Source: Mytilus trossulus | Taxonomy: Eukaryota > Mollusca > Bivalvia > Mytilida > Mytilidae | Assembly (NCBI RefSeq): GCF_036588685.1 | Contig: NC_086384.1 | Span: 54,292,945 to 54,356,944, forward strand | Direction: 5' to 3' | DNA: 64,000 nucleotides | Part shown: piece by piece, positions 46,661-57,969 of the stretch | Layout of the letters: each line of letters begins with the position of its first letter | Numbering within the stretch: position 1 is the stretch's first letter | Made by a program: the position numbers and the translations under genes | Notes under the pieces: model-generated | What the model was told of the DNA's origin: nothing | The model's database searches: none | The model's input: only the letters and a program-made list of their open reading frames with translations

Positions 46661-47413
46661 GATAATAGCAGGAATGACCAGCTGCATGCATATAATCAAT
46701 ATTTAACATCATTTATATCACTATAAAAAATATTTTCATTTGTATTTTAAAAAAGAAATATACTATGAAATTTTATTGAAAATTAAAATTATGCAATAAG
46801 AGACATGTTCATAAGAAAGAACAAGACCGTGATCCCCTTCCTAGAAATAGACTATCCCACATGCATTTTGAGTTTTATGAAACTGAAATATTTCACATAA
46901 ACTTAAAATTGGTGAAATGCCTGAAACTCCTAACGGAAGACAGATTCAGAGAATATTCTTTTTGTTTGTAGTAAGAACCTTAATTCAAAGTTTGTCAGAG
47001 GCTTTCACACTCTTATGCATAATATTATACAGGTTTTTTTTTTATCTTGATTTGATTTTTTCCCTTTAGATTTTCTCTTTTTCATATCTTTTCCCTTTTC
47101 TCTATTTAGTTCCATGTCATAAATTACTTTTGTTGCAAAACACATGATACTATGAGATAAGACTACACCTTTTATGCTGTGGTCAGGTATTACCATCTGG
47201 TCACTAGAATTAACAAATTATTGACATGTTAGCCCCTCATATATATTTCGATTAATTACCATATTTTTTATTTAAATAATATCATTATCAATTTACCCAC
47301 TGTTGTGATATGAAAATGACTTTTATACAAACTGTGCAAAATAATAGTTTCTTTTAAATTATGTGATAAAAAAAAATATCTTAAAAAAATCATTGTTAGA
47401 CTGTAGCGCTACC
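46661..47413 (-). other. 3' flank of TRIM-like gene 2
   Basis: A minus-strand AATAAA at 47,272-47,267, about 142 nt past the stop, is a plausible polyadenylation signal. No other gene. Confidence 0.45.
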
Positions 47414-49105
47414 TTAAGTTGTGATTTTGTACATAAAACATTGTCCCGATGTATGATTACATACAAGAAGTGTGTTTCTTGAACATTTGTAATGGATTGT
47501 CATAGGCTGATTTAGTCCGTCACCACTGGTCAGCAATACTCTATACTCTTTTCCATTAGGGTCAATCACAATCACTTTGTTGGATTTTTGACATGTTACG
47601 AACACATTTCCTGATGTATCATTTGCTATATCGATCGGATAGTTAGACTTTCCACAATTGACGCTCCACTGACATCTACCATTAGAATTACAACAGAATA
47701 TTTCATCACTATCGTAAGCTGCATAATATATTTTGTTATTCATTCCTGAACAGTATGCTGCAAACTTCATTTGTGATAATGTCGCCAAGACATTGCCAAA
47801 CAAATCAAAGCTCTGTATAGTTTTATCATCCAAACAAACGAATAGATTTCCATCTATAGAGGTTATTCCGAAACACCTCTTGTTTACATGTGTTTCCTTT
47901 AATATATTAAATGTGTTTACATCTATTATAGAAATTTTCTGTTTGTCCACAAATGTTACAGCTACTGAATTCGAGTTTATTATTGTGACATCTAGCGGCT
48001 TATCCTTAAATTTCATTTCTTTCAGGAAAGAACCGAAACAAGACATAATAATTAGTCTTTTATTCGTTTCGATACAATCGACGAAGACGATTCGACCATC
48101 CTCAAACTCGTCACATCCTGTTATCAGGCATCCTAAACCCCCCTGTGGTATTTCAAAAGAAAGAAGTTTTGACAGTTTAATTTTACTTATAGTCTGTGAA
48201 GACGGGACTAATAGACCTTGTCCTTGTTTATCTTTCTGTAAAACAAGTTTCATCCGTGGGGAATAATTAACCTCTATCTTCCCGAACTCGGATACATCTT
48301 TTTCAAACTTTTTCAAGATTGGACTAATTTTTATTTGAAGATCTACATTAGCCATACTTTGATAACTTTGAGATGCTAGTATTTCTTTCTCTTGGTTTTC
48401 AATCTCTCGGGTCCATTTATTAACACCCAGAAAAGTCTGAAAATTAGACGCATATTGTTTTGTTTTCATAACGGCATCCGCTATTTCATCGACCTTTGCT
48501 TGAATTATCGAGAGTTTACTAACTAGGCAATCGATTATATCTCCTTCTCGTTCTTTGGTTTCTCCTATTTTACTTAATAGTTCACCTTGTATTGTGTCCA
48601 AATAACTGTTTAATGCTTTTCGAACACGTTCAACTTCCGCAATGAGTGTCTTTTTCTTAACTTCTAAATTCGATTTATTCTGTGTTTTTTCTTGAATCAT
48701 CTGGCCAATAGCTTGACTCATATCATTAACTCTGTCCTCTAAATCAGAAAATGCAGCAGACGACTTGACTCCATCAACTACTTCCTGCAATGGTTTAAGT
48801 TCCCGACAGTCTTTGTGTTTTTCTGATACACAACGCGTACAACAAGGCTCGCTGTGAATGGAACAGTAAAAATCTAATTTTTGATTGTGATCTTCACATT
48901 CCAACGTGATGTTGGTAATCGATTCTGGTAACTGTAGATAATTTTTAATTAATATTGTCTTGTGGTTCTTTGTCGCTTTCTGTATCCGATGTCTTGGTTC
49001 ACAATCTTCACACATCGCCTCTTCACATTCTGAACACCAAACGCTGGCAGATTTTGTAACATGCAGGTTCATGCAAATGTCACATGATCGACCCAACGCT
49101 GCCAT
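47414..49105 (-). CDS. RING-less TRIM-like protein 2 (tandem paralogue of gene 1)
   Basis: 563 residues in one uninterrupted exon, with the same order as gene 1: B-box 1 (Cys8, Cys11, Cys24, Cys27, Cys32, Cys35, His39, His48), B-box 2 (Cys70, His73, Cys81, His84, Cys89, Cys92, His97, Cys100), coiled coil about 120-240, then propeller-like strands from about 330 to a last blade ending LLVCNHTSGQCFMYK. All sixteen zinc ligands are kept. By eye the first 120 residues are nearly identical to gene 1 (GVKSSAAFSDLEDRV is shared), while the coiled coil and propeller have diverged clearly, as expected if the C-terminal half binds the variable partner. The TTTCAG acceptor at 49,113 and ATG context parallel gene 1. 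The 177-codon plus-strand frame at 47,733-48,266 is its antisense shadow. Confidence 0.88.
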   Translation of the reverse strand: MAALGRSCDICMNLHVTKSASVWCSECEEAMCEDCEPRHRIQKATKNHKTILIKNYLQLPESITNITLECEDHNQKLDFYCSIHSEPCCTRCVSEKHKDCRELKPLQEVVDGVKSSAAFSDLEDRVNDMSQAIGQMIQEKTQNKSNLEVKKKTLIAEVERVRKALNSYLDTIQGELLSKIGETKEREGDIIDCLVSKLSIIQAKVDEIADAVMKTKQYASNFQTFLGVNKWTREIENQEKEILASQSYQSMANVDLQIKISPILKKFEKDVSEFGKIEVNYSPRMKLVLQKDKQGQGLLVPSSQTISKIKLSKLLSFEIPQGGLGCLITGCDEFEDGRIVFVDCIETNKRLIIMSCFGSFLKEMKFKDKPLDVTIINSNSVAVTFVDKQKISIIDVNTFNILKETHVNKRCFGITSIDGNLFVCLDDKTIQSFDLFGNVLATLSQMKFAAYCSGMNNKIYYAAYDSDEIFCCNSNGRCQWSVNCGKSNYPIDIANDTSGNVFVTCQKSNKVIVIDPNGKEYRVLLTSGDGLNQPMTIHYKCSRNTLLVCNHTSGQCFMYKITT

Positions 49106-49214
49106 GGTTATTCTGAAATTAGTATATATTTTTGTAAGTATAAATGATGCTTTTATTGCACTATGATAATTTTATTTGATCTCATGCACAACGCAAAGGA
49201 AATCAGAAAAGTAC

Positions 49215-49640
49215 AGTAATGTTGTGTATATGAAAAAGAAGATTTGGATATGATTGCTAATGAGGCAACTCTCCACAAGAGACCAAATGACACCGGAATT
49301 AAAAACTACGTACGGCAAAGCCCATGAAGCATTTTTAAAAGCGCCCAAAATGACAATGTAAAACAAATCAAACGAGAAAACTAACGGCCTTATTTATTTT
49401 AGAAAAATGAACGAAAAACAAATATGTAACACATAAACCAACGACAACCACGTAATTACAGGCTCCTGAATTGGAACAGGCACATACATAAATAATGTGT
49501 CCGGGTTAAACATGTTAGCGGGATTCCAACCCTCCCCTAACCTGTGACAGTGGTATAACAGTAAAACATAAGAACGAACTATAAAAATCAGTTGAAAAAG
49601 TCTTAACTCATCAGATGGACAACAAAACAGGTGAACGTGG
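49215..49640 (+). repeat. Interspersed repeat, long copy, within the UTR intron of gene 2
   Basis: It runs from GATATGATTGCTAATGAGGC through CAAATCAAACGAGAAAACTA, AACATGTTAGCGGGATTCCA and GAACGAACTATAAAAATCAG to CTCATCAGATGGAC. Related copies lie at 54,090-54,430, with fragments at 31,390 and 61,950. Confidence 0.75.
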
Positions 49641-51490
49641 CTGGATACTTGTACATTCAAACAACAAAAAGACACTAGGAACAGGTATGAGAGTACTCGC
49701 AGTTAAGTGATAGCTAGTTCAAAGCCAATAACAACTAATAAATAAATCATGCATCTAAACCTAAAATATCAATCCGTACACATCCAACATCCAATGGATT
49801 TAGTATAAAGACGTCATATTCAGTCAGAGGAAAACATAACATTTTGCAATGCTAAAATACAGGTATCGACAGATTGTAGATCCATGAATGTGTATATGTA
49901 TATAACATACAAATAATATTTAGTTTGCTTTTAACTTACTGATTACAAATTAATATTATATTTATACCAATAAAAACAATATTCAATGATCTTATTACAG
50001 TGTTGATTGGTAACCTTTTAGAATAAGTTTATTCAAAGAAGCGATAAAAGAGGGACGAAAGATACCAAAAGGACAGTCAAGACAGATAAGTATTGAAGGA
50101 TCATTTCTAAATTTCCGGGCACTGTTCTTATCTTATTTCGCTCCCCGAAAATTTAATCACATATTTTAACATGTAACAGCTTAGAAAAAATCTCAAAATA
50201 TACGCATTGGGCAGAGGAATCGAGGAAACGGTTACCATTACCATATATCTGAAATAAATAGCGTATACGTACCCATATGCCTTTGTAGACAGAACCTTTT
50301 TTAAGAGTATTTCATGACATGCTCCTAATTCGTTAGACCGTCATGAAATAAAACGTTTTTTACGATATACATGGAAGTTACGAATAGAAGAAATATAACA
50401 GACAAAAGTTTCGAATAAGTTTTCCTGATAGAAACACGAAATATATTAGTTATCATGTTTTATGAACATAATATATCTCGGCTTAACTTCCGGTTTTACA
50501 TTCTTTAATACAATCTTTAGAAATTATGACTATATACCCCAATTTTCAGTCAACAGAATGTAAGATCAGAGTAAATGTATAATGATTGAGAATTTAATAT
50601 CCCCTGTATTAACAAGTACATACATTTTATCAAACATGAAATATAAATATAGGTTGTCATGTACTGATATAATTGATACCAAACTCTTCTACATTTGGTC
50701 TTTTATAACTTTTGAAATTAAAAAGTACCCTAAATATCAAGTCCCTCAGGAAGTGTTGAATTTGATGGATTTGGCTATTTTAGTGTTCTTTCTGGTTATA
50801 TATCTTCAACTGTTTCGGTTCTATTATATTTGTAGATCTCAAATATTTGACTTAGAAAGTTTCTGATTAAGGAAAATCTGGAAAGCGACTTGAAGGCAGA
50901 AATTGCATACTATGTGGTTTTTATTTTTTCAACATTTCAGTCAATTTTACTGTATTTCTGTCACGTAATTTTGTCATTTAGCAGTATTGTTCAGATTTTC
51001 ATATACGCAAGAGGTTTTTGCTGGTCATAAAACAGGGTTTAGGATTAGGGTTAAAAACTCAAATTTATTTCTTAAGTTGTACCAAGTCAAAAATATAGCA
51101 GTTGTTATCAAATACTCCGCCTCTACGTCTGTTGGTATTTTTGTCACTCCTTTGTTTTCCTCTTTTAGTGGTGATTCCCTTGGTTTTGGTTTGTGACCAA
51201 TATTTGTTTTCGTTCAATCAATTGGTGACTATTGAATAGCGGTATACTACTGTTGCTTTTATCTGGTCACATGCCAATGTCTTTTCAATATTTTTTTGTT
51301 TTTCGATTGCACTTGTTCTTTGATGTTTGTACACAGTTTAAGATTATTTCAATAAATGTAAGACATTAAAAAATCAAAATTTGCATCACACGGTTATCCA
51401 ATGAAATGAGTAACATATAGGAATTGAAATTAAACATGTAATATTAAATAAACTAAAAAAGCACAAGAGTTAAAATGAACATAATACATA
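49641..51490. other. Rest of the putative UTR intron of gene 2
   Basis: No exon that I can support. 50,043-50,085 is a short piece of the Penelope-like tail (GAGGGACGAAAGATACCAAA). Confidence 0.4.
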
Positions 51491-51749
51491 CCGTTTGCAA
51501 AGATGCTGGTTTAATTTGTTAATCAATAATTATATACATTTCGGAGACCATTATTCGGTTATTGACACGTCACTTATAAAGGTGCGAGTTTGAACAGGTA
51601 AATTAGATAAGAAAGGTTGCGATGAATAAATTATAATCAAACTTCAAAATGTTTTCATAGACGATTTCAATTACATTATCGGTTGCTCAAATTTCAGCGG
51701 CAAATATTTCATTCATGTTCAATACATGAACAAACTAGCCAAACAAAAT

Positions 51750-51915
51750 CACAAAAATACTGAACTCCGAGGAAAATCCGAAACGGAAAGTCTCAAATCG
51801 AATGGCAAAATTAACTGATAAAACACATCAAACGAATGGACAACAACAGTCATATTCCTGACTTTGTAGAGGCATTTTTAAAAAGAAAATAGTGGATTGA
51901 ACCTGGTTTTATAAT
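51750..51915 (+). repeat. Interspersed repeat (2.9 kb family)
   Basis: It carries CCGAGGAAAATCCGAAACGG, CATCAAACGAATGGACAACA and GTGGATTGAACCTGGTTTTA. Confidence 0.7.
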
Positions 51916-51919
51916 ATCG

Positions 51920-52040
51920 AATAAGTTAGGAAACGTATATCCCATATGCAGGTGAAGTTGGTATATTGCTACTAAGGTGTGGGAAATTGATAATTTCAAA
52001 AACAAATATCGTCTCGTTTGTCATAGATTCTGGTACTGAG
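51920..52040 (-). pseudogene. Penelope-like reverse transcriptase fragment
   Basis: The minus-strand reading PHLSSNIPTSPAYGIYVS, then a stop, then LIRY matches the IPAAPAYGVYI region of the remnant at 5.2 kb. Confidence 0.6.
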
Positions 52041-52779
52041 ATGACTGTGTATATCAAATTCGGGGTATAAGTCTAAAACTGATGCAACGATACAAAAGAT
52101 ATGTCCTGCATGAAATGGTGTCCGGAATGAAGACCGAGGAATTTTAAAACGCCACTGGAAGAGGAGTGTATATTGGATGTTGAAAGGCTTCTAAACATGC
52201 AAAGATCGTGGTATTCTCTTTAATGAGGCTACTGATTTAAAGTCTCTTTTTTTGGCCGTTCGTGGCAGTGAACTGCACATTAAGCACAGCCAAACGAACA
52301 CCAATTTGAAATTGGTTTAACTGCTGTTTAGAAGAAGATCTAAGAGGCCCTAATTGTATTTCCCATGGCTATATAATCATGTGTTGCATGCTTATCGTTT
52401 TTCAAAGTCGTGTTGTTGATTATTTACGGGAAATTACAATATGTAGTAACAATTTGATAAATATCAGATCTTAACATGCTTAAGTTAAAGATATAATTTC
52501 TATGTTTATATTCATTTGTACTATGAAATTTCTTTCTTCTCCATTTCAGTTTTTGACGCGCAATGAAGTTAACATTTTTTTAGAACAAATTATACCAAAG
52601 TTCATAAACACAAAATGAATAACAATACCAGTTCCCTCTCAGATACATTTGATTTTAAAAGCTAGATCGGTGTTTTTTTTTTTTTTTTTATAATGCTTTT
52701 CCTATATCTTCTTTGTGCTGATTCTTTTATTTTGCATGAAGATGAATTTTAAATCTACTACAATGTAAAAAAGACAATA
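52041..52779. other. Duplicated upstream flank, copy B
   Basis: It shares conserved islands with 43,750-44,190 of copy A, then a poly(T) run at about 52,672-52,690. No coding sequence. Confidence 0.5.
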
Positions 52780-53260
52780 ACAATCAAAACCAAGGAGTAA
52801 ACGAAGACTCACAAAAACAAAGGACATTTACATCAACAGTTATAAATAATCAATAAGAAACAACACAAACTCAACTAAAACCGGGAGTGAAATCAGGTGC
52901 TCAGGGAGGGTAAGCATTTCCTGCACCGTATATGGCACTCGTCGTATTATTTCTTTGTACAGTTCGGTAATTATGGAAGGTTATAATGACTGTGGAAGAA
53001 TATCAGATATGATTTCTGACACACTTTTGTCATAATGGTCAGTCAGCTCATGATGGTGACCATAAAACTACTTGAATGATGACCTTAATTTGAATGATTC
53101 ATAGCCTTGTCTTAGCAACTTTTGAAAAAGCAGTATTCCTCGTTCAACAAAATCAAAGGACTTTGAGCTAGCTCTAAAGTAACGTATAAATTAAGACACA
53201 TTGACCCCATATACTGATGCTGCTTGGATGTTTCTACACAGAAATGGAAAGTCATTTCGA
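52780..53260 (-). pseudogene. Penelope-like element: decayed RT C-terminus plus 3' tail
   Basis: The minus-strand translation of about 53,255-52,985 reads DFPFLCRNIQAASVYGVNVS, a stop, FIRYF, then ERGILLFQKLLRQGYESFKL and FYGHHHELTDHYD, parallel to the RT end at 5084-5400. The tail follows to 52,780. Several in-frame stops make it a pseudogene. Confidence 0.7.
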
Positions 53261-54089
53261 GAAAAAAAAGTATAAATATGAAGCCGATTTATCTGTGTCG
53301 ATAGTATCTTTAATTTCATTTCACTTGGATATTTTAAATATCTAGAATGTGTGCTGTTTATTTACTGATAAACGTGTTTTTGATACTTAATCAATTAACG
53401 ATTTTATAACAAATGGAAACACAATGTCATTTAAAAAAAAATCTTCACAAGAAAGTTATACAGATTTGTGTAAAAAAAGGTAAAATATGGAATCTAGATA
53501 TCCCTCAAACTTTTGAGCTATGCTACAAACTTATCTTTTTTTCTTTTATAGCACTAGTTAACAGTGATCTGAGATAGCAACAGACATTTTGAAATAAACA
53601 ATCAGATGTCACATAAGAAAACTGAAAAGATAAATGTACTTTGGATAGTGTGCAGATGTATGTGACGTAATAGATCTTTACCCGCTGACTATCACCAAAA
53701 TTAGGTTTCTAAATGAACGAATTTATTCTCATCACATCAGTTCATTTAAGTATTAACAATCTAAATGTAAAACGCCATGATTCTATATCCACAGGTTTCA
53801 GTACATTTAATATTGGCAAAATGAAAGGGTAACATTTGTTGTCATTTATAAGTCATCTTGGATCTATGTTTTGTTGTCTGTATAACAGAGGACACGACTT
53901 TGTCAAAATGAAGGAAAATATGAGGACCCTTTGCAAAGTACAATATTGCGCTATTGACTGGTATAACGGAGTACTCAACATGCTCTAATAGCTGAATTAA
54001 ATGAGTGTTGTTATATGTCTACTAGGTAAGGAAATGCATTGCTTCGCTTCCACAACTCAAGTGTCAGTATACCATTGTAATGCTATATA
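53261..54089. other. Duplicated upstream flank, copy B, distal part
   Basis: It has CCACAGGTTTCAGTAC (53,800) and AATGCATTGCTTCGCTTCCA (about 54,030), matching 44,747 and 44,972. No coding sequence. Confidence 0.5.
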
Positions 54090-54430
54090 TGATAAAAGAA
54101 TATGTGGTATCATTGCCAATGAGACTTTCTCAAAGAGCTAGACCAAAATGACACATAAATTAACAACTAAGGGTCACCGTATGGCCTTCAACAATGAGCA
54201 AAGCTCATTATGCAAAGTTAGTTATAAAAGGCCCCGAAATGACAATGTTAAACAATTCAAACAAGAAAAACTTACGGTCTTTTTTATGTACAAAAAATGA
54301 ACAAAAAACAAACATTTAGCACACAAACAAACGACAACCACTGAGTTACAGACTCTTGACTTTGGACAGGCACATACATACAGAATACACATTAAACCTA
54401 TGCTAAATTAAGTTAATCTTTATCATTCAC
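54090..54430 (+). repeat. Interspersed repeat (49.2 kb family)
   Basis: It carries ATGTGGTATCATTGCCAATG, GGTCACCGTATGGCCTTCAA, AGGCCCCGAAATGACAATGT and ACAAACGACAACCACTGAGT. Confidence 0.75.
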
Positions 54431-55614
54431 CGTTGACTATCACTTAAAAACAGTTAACCTAGCTATTTTTGTAACAGAGTAGCACTACCCTGAAGTCGTT
54501 GACTGTCCTTTATAGTGGTACTACTGCAATAATATGAATTTCAAAGATAGATCAAAACGTTTAACAAATGTTATTCCAAATAAAAAAAAGTATACCAGCA
54601 GTGGCGTAGCTATACTATTTTCAAGTGTACACCCTAACCTCGGAGAGTTGGTTGAAGGCCTCAATCGGATCCAGATTATAAACCCTACCAGTGGTGGGCT
54701 CGAGATGGAAGCTCATTTCAGTCATTACAAATTAGTCAATAGCAAATTGAACATAGACTATTAGTCCGGGAACAGAGTTATTGTCCTTTGAAAATAGACC
54801 ATAGTGTGAACAATGTGTTACCTGGTTACTTGAAAATCTTTGTATACTACTTTCAAATTTATTTCTATATGTTTAATGACTAAATAACTAGAAGGGGGAT
54901 GAAATTACACTGTAAAACAAATTGTTTCATCTATTTCAAAGTAAAGTAGTGATTTGGTCCAGCTAAAAAGGTTAAAAATTAACATTTCGGAAGGTGTCAA
55001 AAAATTCCAACCATATGTTTAGTTAAAGCCGACGAAGGTTATTATGATTTTGGATATACTTGTCCAAAAATAGTACTACACACTGTAAAAAAAATATTGA
55101 GAAAGCGCACAAGGGCAGGTTGGATTTTTTTAATTTTCGTTTATTATCTAAAAGAAATACACTACGACATAGATGTAACTGTGTTCTCGAAACAGATAAT
55201 AAGGTGCATTATGAAAATTCGTAAAGAGTTCCGATTAACCGTGGTTCTCGAGGCTGGGATTACCGCTTCATTTTAGTCCGTTAATGAGTCCATTACAGGA
55301 TTTTAAATAAACAACTATTTTGTTCCGATTTTTTTCTTCTTGATCTTGAATATTAACCTCTGTGTAAGTTTCACGTCAATATCTGAAGGTTTTCAATTTA
55401 ATCATGTAGAAAATATTAACAACAGGGCGTGAGGCCACCTATGTCTGTATGCCAAATTAAAACAAAATGTACTTTCAATATTTTGCTTAAGACATTTATC
55501 ACAAAAACGCTTCTGCCAGATTTCATAGAAATCGATAAAGTTTTGACAAAATAATTGAAGTGTAACAAACTTTAACCACATAATGTATCTACTTGTTAAC
55601 TGCAAAAAGAATTA
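54431..55614. other. Spacer
   Basis: No gene is recognised. The 76-codon frame at 54,534-54,764 has no family resemblance. Confidence 0.35.
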
Positions 55615-55743
55615 TAGAATAATAGGTAGTTTTGTTTTTGATACTGACTATATCATGTGGAATATCTAGACGAGCCCGTTCGGGCGAGTTGAGATATTCC
55701 ATATGATATAATCAGTATCAAAAACGAAACTACCTATTATTCT
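55615..55743. repeat. Near-perfect palindrome (hairpin MITE)
   Basis: AGAATAATAGGTAGTTTTGT is inverted as ACGAAACTACCTATTATTCT, and ATATCATGTGGAATATCT pairs with AGATATTCCATATGATAT. The centre is a CG-rich GCCCGTTCGGGC stem. It is similar in design to 7592-7753 but differs in sequence. Confidence 0.85.
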
Positions 55744-56389
55744 GTTTATCGGTAGTTATGACGTCTCACAATGTATTGCCTAATATTTTCAGTGATACAG
55801 TTGATACTCGAAAATATACGGCAGTAAAATCAAAGGGAAAATATACGAATTACCGATAATTATTTTTATTATTAAAATAGGGGGAAAATTAAAAATATGA
55901 ATTCATCATTATGTTCTGGATACACTGATTGAAAAGTAAATTTCGTCACCTTTCGTTCACAGTTACAAGATTTTGAAGAAAGATTTACAAGACGACTGAT
56001 GTGCTATATATAAACCAGATTTTTTTGAATTATTGAGATTAAAATAATTTTTTTAACCAAAAATCAAGTGTACGCCAGGGCGTTTTGACGTAAACGTAGC
56101 TACGCGCATGCTGAAGCTAAGTTTAATTTTGGACCCTTTAGACCTTTATGTAGACCAATTTAAAAACAGGACCAAAAATTCAGAAATTCAATATGAATAC
56201 AAGGTTGGATTTGGCATATCAAAGAATCCCAATAATTCATTTTTTTATGAAATCAAACAAATTTTAATTTTAGACCCGTTTGTTCCCTAATTCGTTGATC
56301 AAAACTTCCAAAATCAATCCAAACCTCCCTTTTGTGGTCATAAACCTTGTGTTAAAATTTCATAGATTTATATTAACTTATACTAAAGT
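55744..56389. other. Repeat-like spacer
   Basis: No gene. The 60-codon frame at 56,108-56,290 is probably repeat-derived (not verified). Confidence 0.35.
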
Positions 56390-57000
56390 TATTGTGCCAA
56401 AAAACAAGAAAAGTGCTTATTTGTTTTTATCCCCTAATTCCTAAACTATTTGGACTAACCAACGTGATACCAATATACGACCAAAAAAAATCATTTTTTG
56501 CGGTCGTATTAAAATTGACTATAAATAATATAGAATTACTCCTTAATGGGTCAACTGACTGTTTTAGTCATGTTGACTGATTTGTAGATCTTACTTTGCG
56601 AACATTATTGATGTTTACAGTTAATTTTTATCTATAATAATATTCAAGATAATAACCAACAAGAGGCTCTCAAGACCCTGAATCGCTCACCTTGATGTTT
56701 TGGCATTTGTCTTTTATTTAAGAGCTTTTTTAACTTAAAAGTGTCCGATTTCATCGTAGTTTGTTTTTTTGGTTTAATGTATATTTAAAAGTCTTCGAAA
56801 ATGCAGGTTTTTTTTGTCATACTTCTATGCTTTGGTTTTTTGAAATATCAGCCAAAAACTGCACTTTATATTTATATTCTATTTCTAGCCATGGCGGCCA
56901 TGTTTTTCAAAGCAACAGGAAATAAAACACAAACTTTAATCTAAATTTGGTTGGAATTGGTTCAGTGGTCCTAGAGGAAAAGATATTTTAAAGTTAGAAT
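56390..57000 (-). repeat. Inverted copies of the 35 kb repeat
   Basis: It contains CAAGAGGCTCTCAAGACCC followed by GAATCGCTCACCTTGATG (inverse of the repeat end), and GCCATGGCGGCCATGTTTTT with TTGGTTGGAATTGGTTCAGT. 56,390-56,650 is the internal part of an adjoining copy. Confidence 0.7.
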
Positions 57001-57420
57001 ATTTATCAAAGGCACCAAGATTATAATTTACTACGCCAAACGCGCGTTTCATCTATATAAAACTCATCAGTGACGCTCAAATCAAAATATTTATAACGCA
57101 CAGTACAAAGTTGAAGAGCATTCAGAATCCAAAAAGTTGTGCCAAATACGGCTTAGGTAATATATGCCTGGATAAGAAACTCCTTAGTTTTTTTCGAAAA
57201 GTTTTTGAAACAGGAAATTTATGAAAGAAAAAAAAGGACCACATAATTGATATTCATGTAAACACAGAAGTGTTGACTACTGGACTGGTGATACTGTCGG
57301 GAACGAAACGTCCACCAGCATCGACCCAGTGGTGTAATTGGTTATCATAGGTACCAGGGTTATAATTTACTACGCCAGACATGCGTTCCGTCTACACAAG
57401 ACTCATCAGTGACGCTCAAA
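57000..57420 (-). mobile_element. Hammerhead retrozyme-like dimer, family 1 (degenerate)
   Basis: Two hammerheads on the minus strand start 340 nt apart, at 57,033-57,078 and 57,373-57,417. The first has CTGATGA and GAAA but a weak wobble stem II and a GTT triplet. The second has good stems and GTC, but GGAA in place of GAAA, which should abolish activity. The body matches 4440-4750, including GAACGAAACGTCCACCAGCA and CATCGACCCAGTGGT. Confidence 0.7.
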
Positions 57421-57700
57421 TCAAAATATATTTATAAAGCCAAACAAATACAAAGTTTTGTAAAAAGGAAATTTATATTTTATGACAACATTATTGATAT
57501 TCATGTCAACACAGAAAAAGAAAACATGATAAACAAATTGTGCAAATGTGTCATTAAAGGGCAATAACTCTTTAAGGGGTTAATTGAAAATTTGAATCAA
57601 TATGAACTTATTTGTAAATCTTAATTGCTAAACACATTTGCTGTTTACAGCTTATCTTTATCATTAATACTATTCAAGATAATATCCAAAAACTGCAAAG
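57421..57700 (-). repeat. Repeat fragments between the two retrozyme elements
   Basis: 57,421-57,530 continues family-1 flank sequence. 57,540-57,700 is part of an inverted 35 kb repeat, which the next element interrupts. Confidence 0.55.
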
Positions 57701-57811
57701 TATCTCCCTCATGCAAAGCTCTGATTCCTTTCACGGCTATACTTTTTGGACCTTTTGGATTATAGCTCTTCATCTTTTATATAAGCTTTGGATTTCAAAT
57801 GTTTTGGCCAC

Positions 57812-57857
57812 GAGCATCACTGAAGAGACATGAATTGTCGAAATGCGCATCTGGTGC
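57812..57857 (+). ncRNA. Type I hammerhead ribozyme, family 2, unit 1
   Basis: Stem I 5' strand GCATCA, core CTGAAGA (57,820-57,826), stem II GAC/GTC with a 7-nt loop, core GAAA (57,840-57,843), short stem III (AT...AT pairing), cleavage triplet ATC ending at 57,851, and stem I 3' strand TGGTGC giving six pairs. All invariant residues are present. Confidence 0.85.
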
Positions 57858-57949
57858 AAGAAAATTGGTACCGTTAATTTTATTACTACCACTGGGTCGA
57901 TGCCTCTGCTGGACGACTATTAGTCCCCGAGGGTATCACCAGCCCAGTA

Positions 57950-57969
57950 GCCAGTACTTCGGTACTGGC
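57950..57969 (+). ncRNA. UUCG-capped hairpin in the retrozyme body
   Basis: GCCAGTAC and GTACTGGC form a perfect 8-bp stem closed by a TTCG loop, a very stable RNA hairpin. The adjoining CACTGGG...CCCAGTAG and the GGACGAC...AGTCC words can extend the fold. Confidence 0.75.

Larger units (their letters stand above)
49106..51620 (-). promoter_or_regulatory. 5' UTR, UTR intron and promoter region of TRIM-like gene 2
   Basis: The acceptor at 49,113 pairs with an ACG|GTATGT donor at 51,492/51,491, for a 2,379-nt intron. Upstream of the donor is the block conserved with gene 1 (AGACCATTATTCGGTTATTG at 51,545). On the minus strand a TTTATAAG (about 51,573-51,580) lies some 25-30 nt before that block and could act as a TATA box. 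A TGACGTGTCA word lies between them. The transcription start is inferred. Confidence 0.5.

Noticed and set aside
47733-48266. 177-codon plus-strand open frame
   Set aside because: It is antisense to TRIM-like gene 2 and has no domain features; the minus-strand frame has conserved zinc ligands and a paralogue.
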